From positions 1 through 35,026 of the forward strand of contig JAHWKK010000029.1 in assembly GCA_019347945.1 (NCBI GenBank): DNA of 35,026 bases, given 5' to 3'. Below are positions 25,151-33,363 of the stretch, piece after piece (the first letter of the stretch is position 1; each line of letters opens with the position of its first letter). A program made the position numbers and the translations under genes. This DNA is from Acidobacteriota bacterium (GTDB taxonomy: Bacteria; Acidobacteriota; Thermoanaerobaculia; Gp7-AA8; JAHWKK01). The notes beneath the pieces are model-generated. The model saw only the letters and a program-made list of their open reading frames with translations, was not told where the DNA came from and made no database searches.

Positions 25151-25983
25151 CAGGAGTGGACCGCGTCGAACAACCGATCGCCGGAACCGGCCGGGGGGAA
25201 CAGTCGCCACCGGATGAGGCGTCGTATCGGGTTACTCTGCCGGCATTCGAGGGCCCTCTCGATCTTCTCCTTCATCTCATCAGGAAACACGAGATCGACA
25301 TCTACGACATCCCGATCGTTCTGATCACCGATCAGTACAACGCGTACCTCGGGGCGATGGAAGAGCTCGATCTCGAGATCGCGGCCGATTATCTCTACAT
25401 GGCCGCGCTGCTGGTGCACATCAAATCGAAGATGCTGCTCCCCGCGCGGGAGAGCGGCGAAGACGAGGGGGAACAGGAAGACCCACGCGCCGAGCTCGTC
25501 CGGCGGCTCGTCGAATATCAGAAGTACAAGGCGGTGGCCGAGACGTTTGCCGAGATCGACGTTGTCCGGATCGGGGTGTGGAGCCGGCCGGTGGCAATGA
25601 AGCCGGATCCGGGGGAGGAAACGCCCGAGCTCGACATGAGCGAAGTCTCGCTTTTCGATCTCGTCGGTGCGTTTCACACGGCGATGCAGCGCTACAGGAG
25701 CGCGCATCCGGCACCTCTCGAGCTGAGACGCTCCGTTCATCGGATCTCCGACAAGATGAACGAGCTGATGTCGGCGGTCGCGCAAGCCTCCGAGCCGATC
25801 GGGCTTCTCTGGTTCCTCGAGGGACGCGATCGCCCGGAGCTCGTCGCGATTTTTCTCGGCATGCTCGAGCTCGTCCGCCTCGGCGGCATATCCATCAGGG
25901 AGGATTCGCGTCGCGGTCTCGTGATTCACCGCACCGGCCGGGAGATCACAGTCGATCAGCTTTCTGCTTTCGAGGACGCCTGA
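25147..25983 (+). CDS. scpA: Segregation and condensation protein A
   Basis: ScpA is the kleisin subunit of the SMC-ScpAB condensin that organises and segregates the chromosome. The 278-residue protein shows the kleisin N-terminus FEGPLDLLLHLIRKHEIDIYDIPI, then LDLEIAADYLYMAALLVHIKSKMLLP, and the winged-helix C-terminus IGLLWFLEGRDRPELVAIFLGMLELVRLGGI. The first 27 residues are an acidic, probably disordered extension. It overlaps trpS by 4 nt and is followed by scpB after 17 nt. Confidence 0.95.
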   Translation: MTGVDRVEQPIAGTGRGEQSPPDEASYRVTLPAFEGPLDLLLHLIRKHEIDIYDIPIVLITDQYNAYLGAMEELDLEIAADYLYMAALLVHIKSKMLLPARESGEDEGEQEDPRAELVRRLVEYQKYKAVAETFAEIDVVRIGVWSRPVAMKPDPGEETPELDMSEVSLFDLVGAFHTAMQRYRSAHPAPLELRRSVHRISDKMNELMSAVAQASEPIGLLWFLEGRDRPELVAIFLGMLELVRLGGISIREDSRRGLVIHRTGREITVDQLSAFEDA

Positions 25984-26000
25984 GAGTATGGTGAGGATTT

Positions 26001-26750
26001 ATGAATGAAAATGAGATTCGTGCCGCGATCGAAGCCATCTTGCTCGCCTCGGCTGAGCCGGTCTCGCTGGCCGAGCTGACCAATGCGATCGGAGACACCG
26101 ACCTGTCCGCCGTGGACGCGCAGATCTCCGAGATCGAACGACGTTCCGGGGAGCACTTCGGCGGCATCCGGCTCGAAAGGGTCAGCGGCGGATTCAGGTT
26201 CGCAACCAGACCGGAGTACGACCCTTACCTTCGGAAATTCTTCGAGAAAAGGCGCGAGAACCGACTGTCGATTGCATCCCTCGAGACGCTCGCGATCGTA
26301 GCGTATCGCCAGCCGATCACCGGGCCGGAAATCTCCGAGCTCCGCGGAGTGAACTCGTCGGGTGTTCTCCGAACGCTCCTCGACAAGAAGCTCATCCGGA
26401 TCGCCGGTCGGAAGAATGTCGTCGGGAGCCCTTTTCTCTATCGGACGACCAGCGAATTTCTGATGCATTTCGGCCTGGAGAAGATTCAGGACCTCCCGGA
26501 TCTCGAGGAGTTCGGTCAGCTGGTCGGAGAAATGGTCGAGGGAGAGCTCCTCCTCTCCGGTCTCAATACATCGGACGGGATCAGCGAAGTCCCCTTCGAG
26601 GACGATTCCGAGGAGCCTTCAGCGGAAGAGATGTTCGAGGAAGACGAGATCACCGAACCGACGGAGGACGGCGCCCACGACGAAGAAGACTCCGAACGGA
26701 AGGAGTCCGCTACCCCGGTCGTCGCTGGTGATGGTGAGAAGGATGGCTGA
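26001..26750 (+). CDS. scpB: Segregation and condensation protein B
   Basis: Partner of ScpA, with two winged-helix domains. The 249-residue protein has EIRAAIEAILLASAEPVSLAEL at the start, the ScpB core LSIASLETLAIVAYRQPITGPEISELRGVNSSGVLRTLLDKKLIRIAGRK and the VVGSPFLYRTTSEFLMHFGLEKIQDLP motif. The last roughly 75 residues are strongly acidic (DDSEEPSAEEMFEEDE and following) and likely disordered. Both a TATGGT box 8 nt before the ATG and a GAGG are present, so a secondary leaderless promoter inside the operon is possible. Confidence 0.95.
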   Translation: MNENEIRAAIEAILLASAEPVSLAELTNAIGDTDLSAVDAQISEIERRSGEHFGGIRLERVSGGFRFATRPEYDPYLRKFFEKRRENRLSIASLETLAIVAYRQPITGPEISELRGVNSSGVLRTLLDKKLIRIAGRKNVVGSPFLYRTTSEFLMHFGLEKIQDLPDLEEFGQLVGEMVEGELLLSGLNTSDGISEVPFEDDSEEPSAEEMFEEDEITEPTEDGAHDEEDSERKESATPVVAGDGEKDG

Positions 26751-27699
26751 GGAACGAGTCCAGAAGCTCATCGCCCGAGCAGGGCTCGCGTCGCGTCGTG
26801 AGGCGGAGGATCTCATCCGGTCGGGCGAGGTCACGGTCAATGGCGAAGTCGCCGAGCTCGGGACGAAGGCAGATGCGGTCCGTGACCACATCAAGGTTCG
26901 TGGAAAGCTGCTGCGACCCCCCGAGGAGAAGCGTTATGTTCTTCTCAACAAGCCGCAGGGTTACGTGACGACTATGTCGGACCCGGAGGAACGGCCGACG
27001 GTGGTCGATCTCGTCGGGCCGCTTCGGGAGCGGCTCTTCCCCGTTGGCAGGCTCGACTTCAATTCCGAGGGGTTGCTGCTGCTCACCAACGACGGCGAGC
27101 TGGCCGATCGGCTGACGCATCCGCGATACGGCTGCTCGAAGCTCTACCGGGTGAAAGTGCAGGGGAGTCCGGACGAAGCGACGCTCGAGAAGCTTCGTCG
27201 CGGAATCCGGCTCGAGGACGGGACAAAGACGAGACCGTGCCGGATCGAGCGCGTGCGGCGCGGCCGGACAGCGGACTCCTCCAATGCCTGGCTCGAGGTC
27301 ACCCTCACCGAAGGAAAGCAGCAGCAGATCCGTCGGATGTTCGATCTCGTTGGCCACCGGGTCATGCGACTCCGCCGGATCGCGATCGGAGGGCTTCGCG
27401 ATCCGAAACTTCCGCGGGGGCAATGGCGCGATCTCTCCCCCGACGAGGTGGCCCTTCTCACGACTGAACCGAAGAAACCGGTGCCGCGAGATCCCGGCGG
27501 CAGAGGAAAGTCCGGGAAGAGAGGACCCGGGAGGGGGAAGGCGGTCTCAGCCGGACCAAAACGGAAGGCTTCCTCCGGTGGTCGGTCGAAGGGGCGGGAT
27601 TCGAAGGCGAAAAGTCGTTCTCCCAGGGCGGGGTCGGGGAAACCCGCCGGGCGGAGCGCGGGGACAAAGGGCGCCCGGAAGCCGCGAGGACGGAAGTGA
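26743..27699 (+). CDS. rluB: Ribosomal large-subunit pseudouridine synthase B, with basic tail
   Basis: RsuA/RluB-family enzyme making pseudouridine in 23S rRNA; 318 residues. An S4 RNA-binding domain occupies residues 1-50 (RVQKLIARAGLASRREAEDLI). The catalytic motif GRLDFNSEGLLLLTND has Asp105. KLYRVKVQG and EGKQQQIRRMF are family motifs. From about residue 245 to the end is a Gly/Lys/Arg/Ser-rich tail (GKRGPGRGKAV and similar), probably disordered and RNA-binding. The Met at 26743 overlaps scpB by 8 nt. RluE or RsuA are possible relatives, but the scpAB-linked position and S4 domain favour RluB. Confidence 0.9.
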   Translation: MAEERVQKLIARAGLASRREAEDLIRSGEVTVNGEVAELGTKADAVRDHIKVRGKLLRPPEEKRYVLLNKPQGYVTTMSDPEERPTVVDLVGPLRERLFPVGRLDFNSEGLLLLTNDGELADRLTHPRYGCSKLYRVKVQGSPDEATLEKLRRGIRLEDGTKTRPCRIERVRRGRTADSSNAWLEVTLTEGKQQQIRRMFDLVGHRVMRLRRIAIGGLRDPKLPRGQWRDLSPDEVALLTTEPKKPVPRDPGGRGKSGKRGPGRGKAVSAGPKRKASSGGRSKGRDSKAKSRSPRAGSGKPAGRSAGTKGARKPRGRK

Positions 27700-28358
27700 T
27701 CATCGTCGCCATCGACGGGCCATCCGGTGTCGGGAAGTCGAGCACGAGCAGGGCGGTCGCCCGCCGGCTGGCCATTCCGCACATCGATACCGGAGCGATG
27801 TACCGCGCGGTTGCACTCCGCGTGATCGAAGCGGGAATCGATCCATCGGACGAGATCGGTGTCGTCGATCTCGCTTCGCGCACAACCGTCGATTTCGAGA
27901 CCCGGAACGGCGAGAACGAAGTGGTCGCCGACGGGGAAAATGTGGCGGGAAAGATCCGGACACCGGAGGTCAGTCTGGTTGCGAGCACAGTTTCGGCTCA
28001 CCCCGGCGTGCGTCGAAGGCTCGTCGCACTGCAGCAGGAGATCGGCAGAAGATCGGGGGGGGTGCTGGAAGGGCGGGACATCGGAACGAAGGTGTTTCCC
28101 GATACACCCCACAAGTTCTTTCTGACGGCGAGCCCGGAGGTGAGAGCGGGTCGTCGCTGGCGGGAGCTGAAGCAGAAGGGTGTGGACGCTTCGCTCGAAG
28201 AGGTTCTCTCGGATCAGGAGAGACGGGACCGGCAGGATTCTACGCGAGTCGACTCACCTCTGACGGTCAATGAAACGTACCGGGTGATCGATACCTCGGA
28301 GATGACCGTGGAGGAAGTCGTCGACGTGATCGTCGAATCGGTCGGCGATGCAGGCTGA
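27696..28358 (+). CDS. cmk: Cytidylate kinase
   Basis: Phosphorylates CMP and dCMP to the diphosphates for nucleic-acid synthesis; 220 residues. The P-loop is GPSGVGKSS (8-16), followed by PHIDTGAMYRAVAL. GGVLEGRDIGTKVFPDTPHKFFLTASPEVRAGRRWRE holds the CMP-binding GRDIGT and the LID Arg residues. DRQDSTRVDSPL is the family DxxRxxSPL segment. The GTG at 27696 overlaps the rluB stop (GTGA). It is the last gene of the ppiD series; REP repeats begin 37 nt downstream. Confidence 0.95.
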   Translation: MIIVAIDGPSGVGKSSTSRAVARRLAIPHIDTGAMYRAVALRVIEAGIDPSDEIGVVDLASRTTVDFETRNGENEVVADGENVAGKIRTPEVSLVASTVSAHPGVRRRLVALQQEIGRRSGGVLEGRDIGTKVFPDTPHKFFLTASPEVRAGRRWRELKQKGVDASLEEVLSDQERRDRQDSTRVDSPLTVNETYRVIDTSEMTVEEVVDVIVESVGDAG

Positions 28359-28394
28359 GAGAGGATTGTCGGGACTTGCGCGATGTCCCCACCA

Positions 28395-28780
28395 CCGGGA
28401 GGGCGAGGCGCCTGCCGAGCCGCACCGTCTCGAGCTTGCCCGAATCAAACCTGAAACCCACGACGTCCCATCCCCCCGGGAGGGCGAGGCGCCTGCCGAG
28501 CCGCACCGTAGCGAGCTTGCCTGAATCAACCCTGAAACCCAGGACGTCCCATCCCCCCGGGAGGGCGAGGCGCCTGCCGAGCCGCACTGTCTCGAGCTTG
28601 CCCGAATCAAACCTGAAACCCACGACGTCCCATCCCCCCGGGAGGGCGATGCGCCTGCGAGCCGCCCCGTAGCGAGCTTGCCTGAATCAACCCTGAAACC
28701 CGCGACGTTCCATTCCACCGGGAGGGCGATGCGCCTGCCGAGCCGCCCCGTAGCGAGCTTGCCTGAATCAATCATCGCGG
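28395..28780 (+). repeat. Array of five ~81-bp REP-containing units
   Basis: Units start at 28395, 28476, 28557, 28638 and 28718 (periods 81, 81, 81 and 80). Each begins with a ~31-bp GC-rich core, CCGGGAGGGCGAGGCG then CCTGCCGAGCCGC, able to fold around GGCGCC. The rest is linker. Units 1 and 3 share one linker form (CTCGAGCTTGCCCG) and 2, 4 and 5 another (AGCGAGCTTGCCTG), so there is a 162-bp higher-order period. The last unit runs into the stop codon of the transposase gene. It fills the convergent gap between cmk and the RAYT gene; nothing else is seen there. Confidence 0.88.
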
Positions 28781-29272
28781 CCGCCTCTGCCGAGCCTCGA
28801 CAGGTCCCGACCAACGGCCCGAATTCCACACGATCCGGTGCATCTCTCCCTGAAACGGCCATGCGTCAGGGTCGTTCACCAAAGCTTTTCGCACGGGGTT
28901 CCACCGCACGTACTCCCACCGGTCGGCATAATGAGACTCACTCCTGATGCGAGTGTCCCATTCGCCGCTCTGCATACGTATCCCCGTTCGACGCGTGACG
29001 AGACTTTTCCAGAACATGACCCAACGAGTGAAATCGTGCTCCGCCGAGGTCGGTGCGCAGAAGTAGTGAATGTGGTCGGGCATGATGACAAATCGCCCGA
29101 CGAGGAAACGGTCAGCCTCTTCCCAGCATTCGACCAGGCTCTCCATGAACGCCTCGTTGGCGAGGATGGGACGTCTGTCGCGCACGCAAACCGTATCGAG
29201 AATGATCGTTGGCTGATCATCGCGCCACGATACCCCTCGAGCGGGTCGGCGGCGGTGGGGCAACTTTGCCAT
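28772..29272 (-). CDS. REP-associated tyrosine transposase (RAYT, Y1/HUH family)
   Basis: A 166-residue single-strand DNA transposase-like protein related to IS200/IS605 TnpA. The HUH motif is VIMPDHIHYF (His67, His69). The candidate catalytic tyrosine is Tyr121 in DRWEYVRWNPVRKALV, matching the YxxxNPV(R) signature of RAYTs. SLVTRRTGIR and the WDTRIRSESHY segment fit the family. RAYTs are usually single-copy, non-mobile genes flanked by the REP hairpins they process; here REP arrays flank it on both sides in opposite orientation. The frame is intact, so it may be functional. The start at 29272 is supported by family length; a TATCCT box lies 5 nt upstream. Confidence 0.87.
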   Translation of the reverse strand: MAKLPHRRRPARGVSWRDDQPTIILDTVCVRDRRPILANEAFMESLVECWEEADRFLVGRFVIMPDHIHYFCAPTSAEHDFTRWVMFWKSLVTRRTGIRMQSGEWDTRIRSESHYADRWEYVRWNPVRKALVNDPDAWPFQGEMHRIVWNSGRWSGPVEARQRRPR

Positions 29273-29304
29273 GATTCAGGATACCTCGGGGGTGGGGGAC
29301 AATT

Positions 29305-29540
29305 GCGCCAGTTCGTCGCGGTGCGGCTCGGCAGGCGCCTCGCCCTCCCGGTGAGATGTTTCATCGCGCCAGTTCGTCGCGGTGCGGCTCGGCCGGCGCC
29401 TCGCCCTCCCGGTGAGATGTTTCATCGCGCCAGCTTGTCACGGGGCGGCTCGGCGGGCGCCTCGCCCTCCCGGTGAGATGTTTCATCGCGCCAGCCCGTC
29501 GCGGTGCGGCTCGGCGGGCGCCTCGCCCTCCCGGTGATGG
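29305..29540 (-). repeat. Array of four 61-bp REP-containing units, opposed to the 28395 array
   Basis: Units start at 29305, 29366, 29427 and 29488. Each holds GTGCGGCTCGG then a GCGCCTCGCCCTCCCGG stretch, the reverse complement of the core at 28395, joined by a shorter linker (GTGAGATGTTTCATCGCGCC). Variation between units is concentrated at the centre of the hairpin (GGCAGGCGCC, GGCCGGCGCC, GGCGGGCGCC). The array lies between the RAYT start and the 3' end of pckA; no gene is seen in this 305-bp gap. Confidence 0.87.
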
Positions 29541-29577
29541 GGGAGATTGCGCAACCTCGTCAGTTGAACCGGATTGC

Positions 29578-31161
29578 CTATTCTTCGTCGGGAGCCGGGA
29601 CGGCGTCGATGATGCGCGGATCGAGGCCGTTCCACTTTTCGAGGTACTCCCGCCGCTCGGTCTTGTACCGGTCCGCGAGGCCGAGATACTCGTCGATCCG
29701 GTTCTGCCTCTCGTAGAGCCGTTTCGGTTTCAGGAAATCGAGATCCTCCCCTTCGAAGCCGGGAACGGAGCGGGCGATCTGATAGCCGAACTCCTCGTCG
29801 ACCTCCCATTCGATCGTCCCCTCGGCGATTGCCTCCACGATGGCGCTGGAATGCCGGATCTTCACTTTCTTCGATCGTTCGTCGTTCTCGCCCCCTCCGA
29901 TCCTTCCCGTATTCATCAGGTAGACGTCCATCGGGGATCCTTCGAAGAGCTCGAGGAAACGGTTGCCCTGGAGAGCGTGGAGAAGAGGGAAGAACGGATT
30001 GGTTCCCGGAACGCGCAGGCTCTTGCCAGCTTCGGCAGCTCCACCGGCGCTCGTTCCCTTGGTCTCGCCGAGCATGAAGAAAGCCGCAGCCGTGGCTCCC
30101 TCGAGTTTGGCCACGGCGGGAATGATGTTCTCGTTCCGGTTGAGAATGAGGAGAAAGTCCGCCTTGTCGATCTCGCGGGCATCGGCGCTGCCGGCGACGT
30201 CGGCCATCCGGATGACGGCGCGACCGTTCTGCGTGTAGCTGGTGTCGAAGAAATCGACCTTTCCGTCCTTGTCCATCGAGACATTCTCGAGCCAGGCGGA
30301 GGGCTGGGTGACCGCGTCGTAGATGGTCGGCTCGTCGTCGCGGCTCAGCCCGAACGTCTTGGCGAAGCAGCCGTTCTCGGTGGCGACGATCTTACCTCCC
30401 GGCATCAGGGCGACGAAGTCGTCCTGGACCGGTGACGAGTCGTTCTGTTTCGTGAAGGTCGTCGTCGTCTTTCCCGTGCCCGACAGACCGACGATGAGTC
30501 CGGTTTTCTTGTTTCCGTCGACCGGGATCACCTTGCATCCGGCGTGGAGCGGCAGGCCGCCTCTGTCGTACATCATCCGGTTCCACATCCGGAGGCCCCC
30601 CTTTTTCGATTCGCCGAAGTAGTCCGAATTGAATACCCGGGTGATATTCGCGGAGAGGTCGACCGCAATCAGCCGGTCCTCGGGGTAGCCCTCCATTTTG
30701 AGATTCGGGGTGTAAATCACCTGGACAGCGGGCTCGAACGACTCGAGGTCTTCCTCCGAAGCGGGGTAGTAGAGGATCTGCTGCATCGCCGCGATGTTGG
30801 CGTGGGACTTTTCGATGATCAGCCTCGCCGGGGTCCGGTATTCCGGGTCGTTCCCGATGTAGCCCTCGATGACGATCATCTCCCGATCGCGGACGTATTT
30901 GTCCTGCAGCGCGGCGACCCGGTCGTATTCGTTTCGTGTGATGGTCTGATCCGAATGCTCCCGGGACGAGTCGGTTGCGATGAAGGTCGAGAGCTTGCTC
31001 CGGGAGGTGACCCGGGTCTCGACGTTGAGGTTGTCGAACTCGGTGACGCGGGCATTCGGCATCGCGGCTGCCATCTCGCGAAGCTCCGACTGGGAAGGGT
31101 TCCAGAAGATTTTCTTCGGTTCCACGGGCAGGGTTCTCGACACGGTCGCGTGCTCTGTCAT
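29578..31161 (-). CDS. pckA: Phosphoenolpyruvate carboxykinase (ATP)
   Basis: Converts oxaloacetate and ATP to phosphoenolpyruvate, CO2 and ADP in gluconeogenesis; 527 residues, typical for the ATP type. PLHAGCKVIPVDGNKKTGLIVGLSGTGKTTT carries the P-loop (GLSGTGKT, 225-232); the following PVQDDFV and GGKIVATENGCFAKT are metal- and substrate-site segments of this family, and the N-terminal region has the usual NLNVETRVTSRSK-type stretch. A GAGAGGA Shine-Dalgarno precedes the ATG at 31161. It is transcribed alone, divergent from kdsD. Confidence 0.92.
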   Translation of the reverse strand: MTEHATVSRTLPVEPKKIFWNPSQSELREMAAAMPNARVTEFDNLNVETRVTSRSKLSTFIATDSSREHSDQTITRNEYDRVAALQDKYVRDREMIVIEGYIGNDPEYRTPARLIIEKSHANIAAMQQILYYPASEEDLESFEPAVQVIYTPNLKMEGYPEDRLIAVDLSANITRVFNSDYFGESKKGGLRMWNRMMYDRGGLPLHAGCKVIPVDGNKKTGLIVGLSGTGKTTTTFTKQNDSSPVQDDFVALMPGGKIVATENGCFAKTFGLSRDDEPTIYDAVTQPSAWLENVSMDKDGKVDFFDTSYTQNGRAVIRMADVAGSADAREIDKADFLLILNRNENIIPAVAKLEGATAAAFFMLGETKGTSAGGAAEAGKSLRVPGTNPFFPLLHALQGNRFLELFEGSPMDVYLMNTGRIGGGENDERSKKVKIRHSSAIVEAIAEGTIEWEVDEEFGYQIARSVPGFEGEDLDFLKPKRLYERQNRIDEYLGLADRYKTERREYLEKWNGLDPRIIDAVPAPDEE

Positions 31162-31292
31162 TCAGGTCCTCTCGTTGGGTCCGGGCCGCCTCTGATCCGG
31201 GTGAGGGGGGCGCCCAGCGAAAGCGTGAAGTCTATCACCGGAGCGGTTCCGCCGCCCGTTTCAGTGGCATGGCCCCCGGTCCGGTACGGTGG

Positions 31293-31298
31293 TATTCT
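31293..31298 (+). promoter_or_regulatory. TATTCT -10 box, probable leaderless start of kdsD
   Basis: TATTCT ends 7 nt before the GTG at 31306 and there is no Shine-Dalgarno in between. The same TATTCTTCG sequence precedes the polyprenyl synthase start. Confidence 0.5.
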
Positions 31299-31305
31299 TC
31301 GCCGC

Positions 31306-32304
31306 GTGAGCTCGGAGGACATCGGGGAGAACGATCGGGCGCTCCACCCAGCCCTTCTGGAAGGGCGGAGAGTCCTCGAGGTCGAGTCGGCCGCCATCGG
31401 AGAGCTCGTCTCCCGGCTCGATGAATCGTTCATTACAGCCGTCGAAATGATCCGTGATGCCAATGGGCGGGTCGTAACCATGGGGATCGGCAAATCGGGA
31501 ATCATCTGCAGGAAGATCACAGCGACGCTGGCCTCGACCGGAACGCCGTCGCTGTTCCTCCATCCCGCCGAGGCTATTCATGGGGATCTGGGGATGGTGG
31601 TGAGGGGGGACGTGGTGCTGGCGGTTTCCAACTCTGGTGAAACCGAGGAGATGGTCAAGCTGGTCGAGCCGATCAAGCGGATCGGTGCGAAGCTGATCTC
31701 GATCACGGGGAAGCCGGCCTCGTCGCTGGCGCGGCATGCTGACGTCCACCTGTCGGCGGAGATCAGCCGCGAGGCGTGTCCGCTCGGTCTGGCCCCGACG
31801 GCCTCCACGACGGCGTCGCTTGCGCTGGGAGATGCTCTGGCGATGGCGGTGCTCGTCGCGAGAGGGTTCAGAGAGGAGGACTTCGCGTTTCTCCATCCTG
31901 GCGGGAAGCTCGGGAAGCGGTTTCTCCGAGTCGTCGACCTGATGCACGCCGGCGACGAGATCCCGGTTGTCGCGGAAGATACGCTGATGCGGGAAGTGAT
32001 CTACGAGATGTCTCGGAAGGGCTTCGGGATCACGGCGGTGGTCGACGGTGACGGGAAACTGACCGGGGTGATCTCGGACGGCGATCTGAGGCGTCTGCTG
32101 GTCGAGGACGAGCGGATGGTGGGGAAGAGGGCCGTCGAGTGCATGCATGGGAATCCCAGAACCATCGATGGCTCAGAGCTGGCATCGGCAGCACTTGCGA
32201 TCATGGAGAATCGAAAAATCACATCGTTGTTCATCACGGACGACGCAGGACGACCGGAGGGGATCCTCCACATTCACGATCTATGGGGAATCGAGCTCTT
32301 CTGA
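31306..32304 (+). CDS. kdsD: Arabinose-5-phosphate isomerase, KpsF/GutQ family
   Basis: Isomerises ribulose 5-phosphate to arabinose 5-phosphate, the first step of Kdo synthesis for lipopolysaccharide; 332 residues. The SIS domain (about 45-180) shows VVTMGIGKSGIICRKI, STGTPSLFLHPAEAIHGDLGM, VLAVSNSGETEEM and the SREACPLGLAPTAST signature. Two CBS domains follow (about 208-330, ITAVVDGDGKLTGVISDGDLRR and SLFITDDAGRPEGILHIHDLW). The GTG at 31306 is chosen because the much longer upstream frame is antisense to pckA. The stop overlaps the next gene by 1 nt, and lolA follows, consistent with outer-membrane assembly. Confidence 0.9.
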   Translation: MSSEDIGENDRALHPALLEGRRVLEVESAAIGELVSRLDESFITAVEMIRDANGRVVTMGIGKSGIICRKITATLASTGTPSLFLHPAEAIHGDLGMVVRGDVVLAVSNSGETEEMVKLVEPIKRIGAKLISITGKPASSLARHADVHLSAEISREACPLGLAPTASTTASLALGDALAMAVLVARGFREEDFAFLHPGGKLGKRFLRVVDLMHAGDEIPVVAEDTLMREVIYEMSRKGFGITAVVDGDGKLTGVISDGDLRRLLVEDERMVGKRAVECMHGNPRTIDGSELASAALAIMENRKITSLFITDDAGRPEGILHIHDLWGIELF

Positions 32305-32675
32305 TGGCCGACGAAGCGAAGGAAGTGACCGAAGCGCCGGTTGTTCTCCGATTCATCGACGGGAGGACAGTTCGCCTGAGCTCGACTCCGACGATCGACA
32401 TGGAAGCCCGGACCGTCGCATTTGCCGACGGTTCGCACGAGTCGATTCGATTCGATCAGCTCAAGGCGATCTTCTTTCGAGGTAGAGAAGACTCTCCGTC
32501 TTCGGGAAGCCTCGTGTCGATCGAGTTCGGGGATGGCGAGGTACTTCGCGGGATTGCTCCCGAATACAATCCGGCGTCGCCGGGTTTCTATCTTCATCCG
32601 ACGGAAGACACGCGAATCGGCAAAGCATTCATCGTAACCGGCGCGGTCAATTCCATCGACGTCGAGCGTTTCTGA
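32304..32675 (+). CDS. Hypothetical protein between kdsD and lolA
   Basis: A 123-residue, probably cytoplasmic, beta-rich protein. The pattern VVLRFIDGRTVRLSSTP, VAFADGSHESIRFDQLKAIFFRG and LVSIEFGDGEVLRGIAPEYNPASPGFYLHP resembles a small family of unknown function found in Acidobacteria-type genomes and sometimes beside PilZ-like domains; that resemblance is from memory and not firm. The ATG at 32304 overlaps the kdsD stop (TGATG), so it is translationally coupled; an ATG at 32283 is a less likely alternative. Co-transcription with lolA suggests an envelope-related role, which is inference only. Confidence 0.65.
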   Translation: MADEAKEVTEAPVVLRFIDGRTVRLSSTPTIDMEARTVAFADGSHESIRFDQLKAIFFRGREDSPSSGSLVSIEFGDGEVLRGIAPEYNPASPGFYLHPTEDTRIGKAFIVTGAVNSIDVERF

Positions 32676-32695
32676 CGCCCCGTCGGAAGGAGATC

Positions 32696-33319
32696 ATGAT
32701 GAAAACCCTCAGAGTTTCTCTGACAGCTTTGTTCGTCGCATTCGTTGCTTCGGGCGTGTCGGCTTCGACCGCATCCGAGCTTCGCGACGCTCTGATGAAG
32801 AGCGCCGGTCATCGCGCCGACTTCACCCAGGAGTTCACGGCAAAGGGCTTCAGCAAACCGCGTGTCGAATCGGGGAGCGTCGTGATTGGAAAACTTCCGA
32901 ACATGCGCTGGAGCTACGAGAGCCCGGAGGTCAAGACGTTCGTTTTCGACGGCACGACCTCGTGGTTCTGGGCGAAGGAAGACAACCAGGTGCTCGTTCA
33001 CGAGGTGGGCGCGGACGAGAGAGCGTCGCTCCCATTCGTGTTTCTGACGAACACGGAGTGGCTCGAACAGAATTACGCGATCTCGCAGGAGTCGAGGCAG
33101 GGCTCGAAGGTCGTGAAGCTCGCACCGAAAAAGCGGGGACTCGTCAGCGAGATCGAGATCGAGGTCGATCGCAGATCCGGATACGTCCGCGAGCTGAGCT
33201 GGGTCGACGACGCGGGCAACCGGACCAGGTTCCGGCTGTCGAACTACCGGCCGGTCCGAGTCGCTGCATCGACGTTCTCCTTCGACCCGCCTCCGGGCGC
33301 CTCGGTTGTCGAGAACTGA
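32696..33319 (+). CDS. lolA: Outer-membrane lipoprotein carrier protein LolA
   Basis: Periplasmic chaperone that carries lipoproteins from LolCDE to the outer membrane; 207 residues with a signal peptide (residues about 1-24, cleavage near VSASTA). Family features include RADFTQEFTAKGFSKPRVESGSVVIGKLPNMRWSYESPEVKTFVFDG and the later LSWVDDAGNRTRFRLSNYRP. An AGGAG lies 5-9 nt before the paired ATGs at 32696 and 32699. No LolB gene is visible. A decamer repeat spans its stop codon. Confidence 0.88.
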   Translation: MMKTLRVSLTALFVAFVASGVSASTASELRDALMKSAGHRADFTQEFTAKGFSKPRVESGSVVIGKLPNMRWSYESPEVKTFVFDGTTSWFWAKEDNQVLVHEVGADERASLPFVFLTNTEWLEQNYAISQESRQGSKVVKLAPKKRGLVSEIEIEVDRRSGYVRELSWVDDAGNRTRFRLSNYRPVRVAASTFSFDPPPGASVVEN

Positions 33320-33349
33320 CGAGAACTGACGAGAACTGACGAGAACTGA
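33309..33349 (+). repeat. Decamer tandem repeat across the lolA stop
   Basis: About four copies of ACGAGAACTG, the first containing the lolA stop codon. The 10-bp period means each later copy offers a stop in a changing frame. It lies just before the yajQ Shine-Dalgarno (GGGGAGG). Confidence 0.75.
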
Positions 33350-33363
33350 GAAGGGGAGGACAG

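Noticed and set aside
28395-28780. CRISPR array
   Set aside because: The intervals between cores are near-identical repeats rather than unique spacers, unit length is 81 bp, the core is a REP-like hairpin, and no cas genes are present.
28838-29476. 212-residue plus-strand frame over the RAYT gene
   Set aside because: It is antisense to an intact HUH transposase and continues into the REP array.
30544-31305. N-terminal extension of the arabinose-5-phosphate isomerase
   Set aside because: It is antisense to pckA and lacks family similarity; the family N-terminus starts at about 31306.
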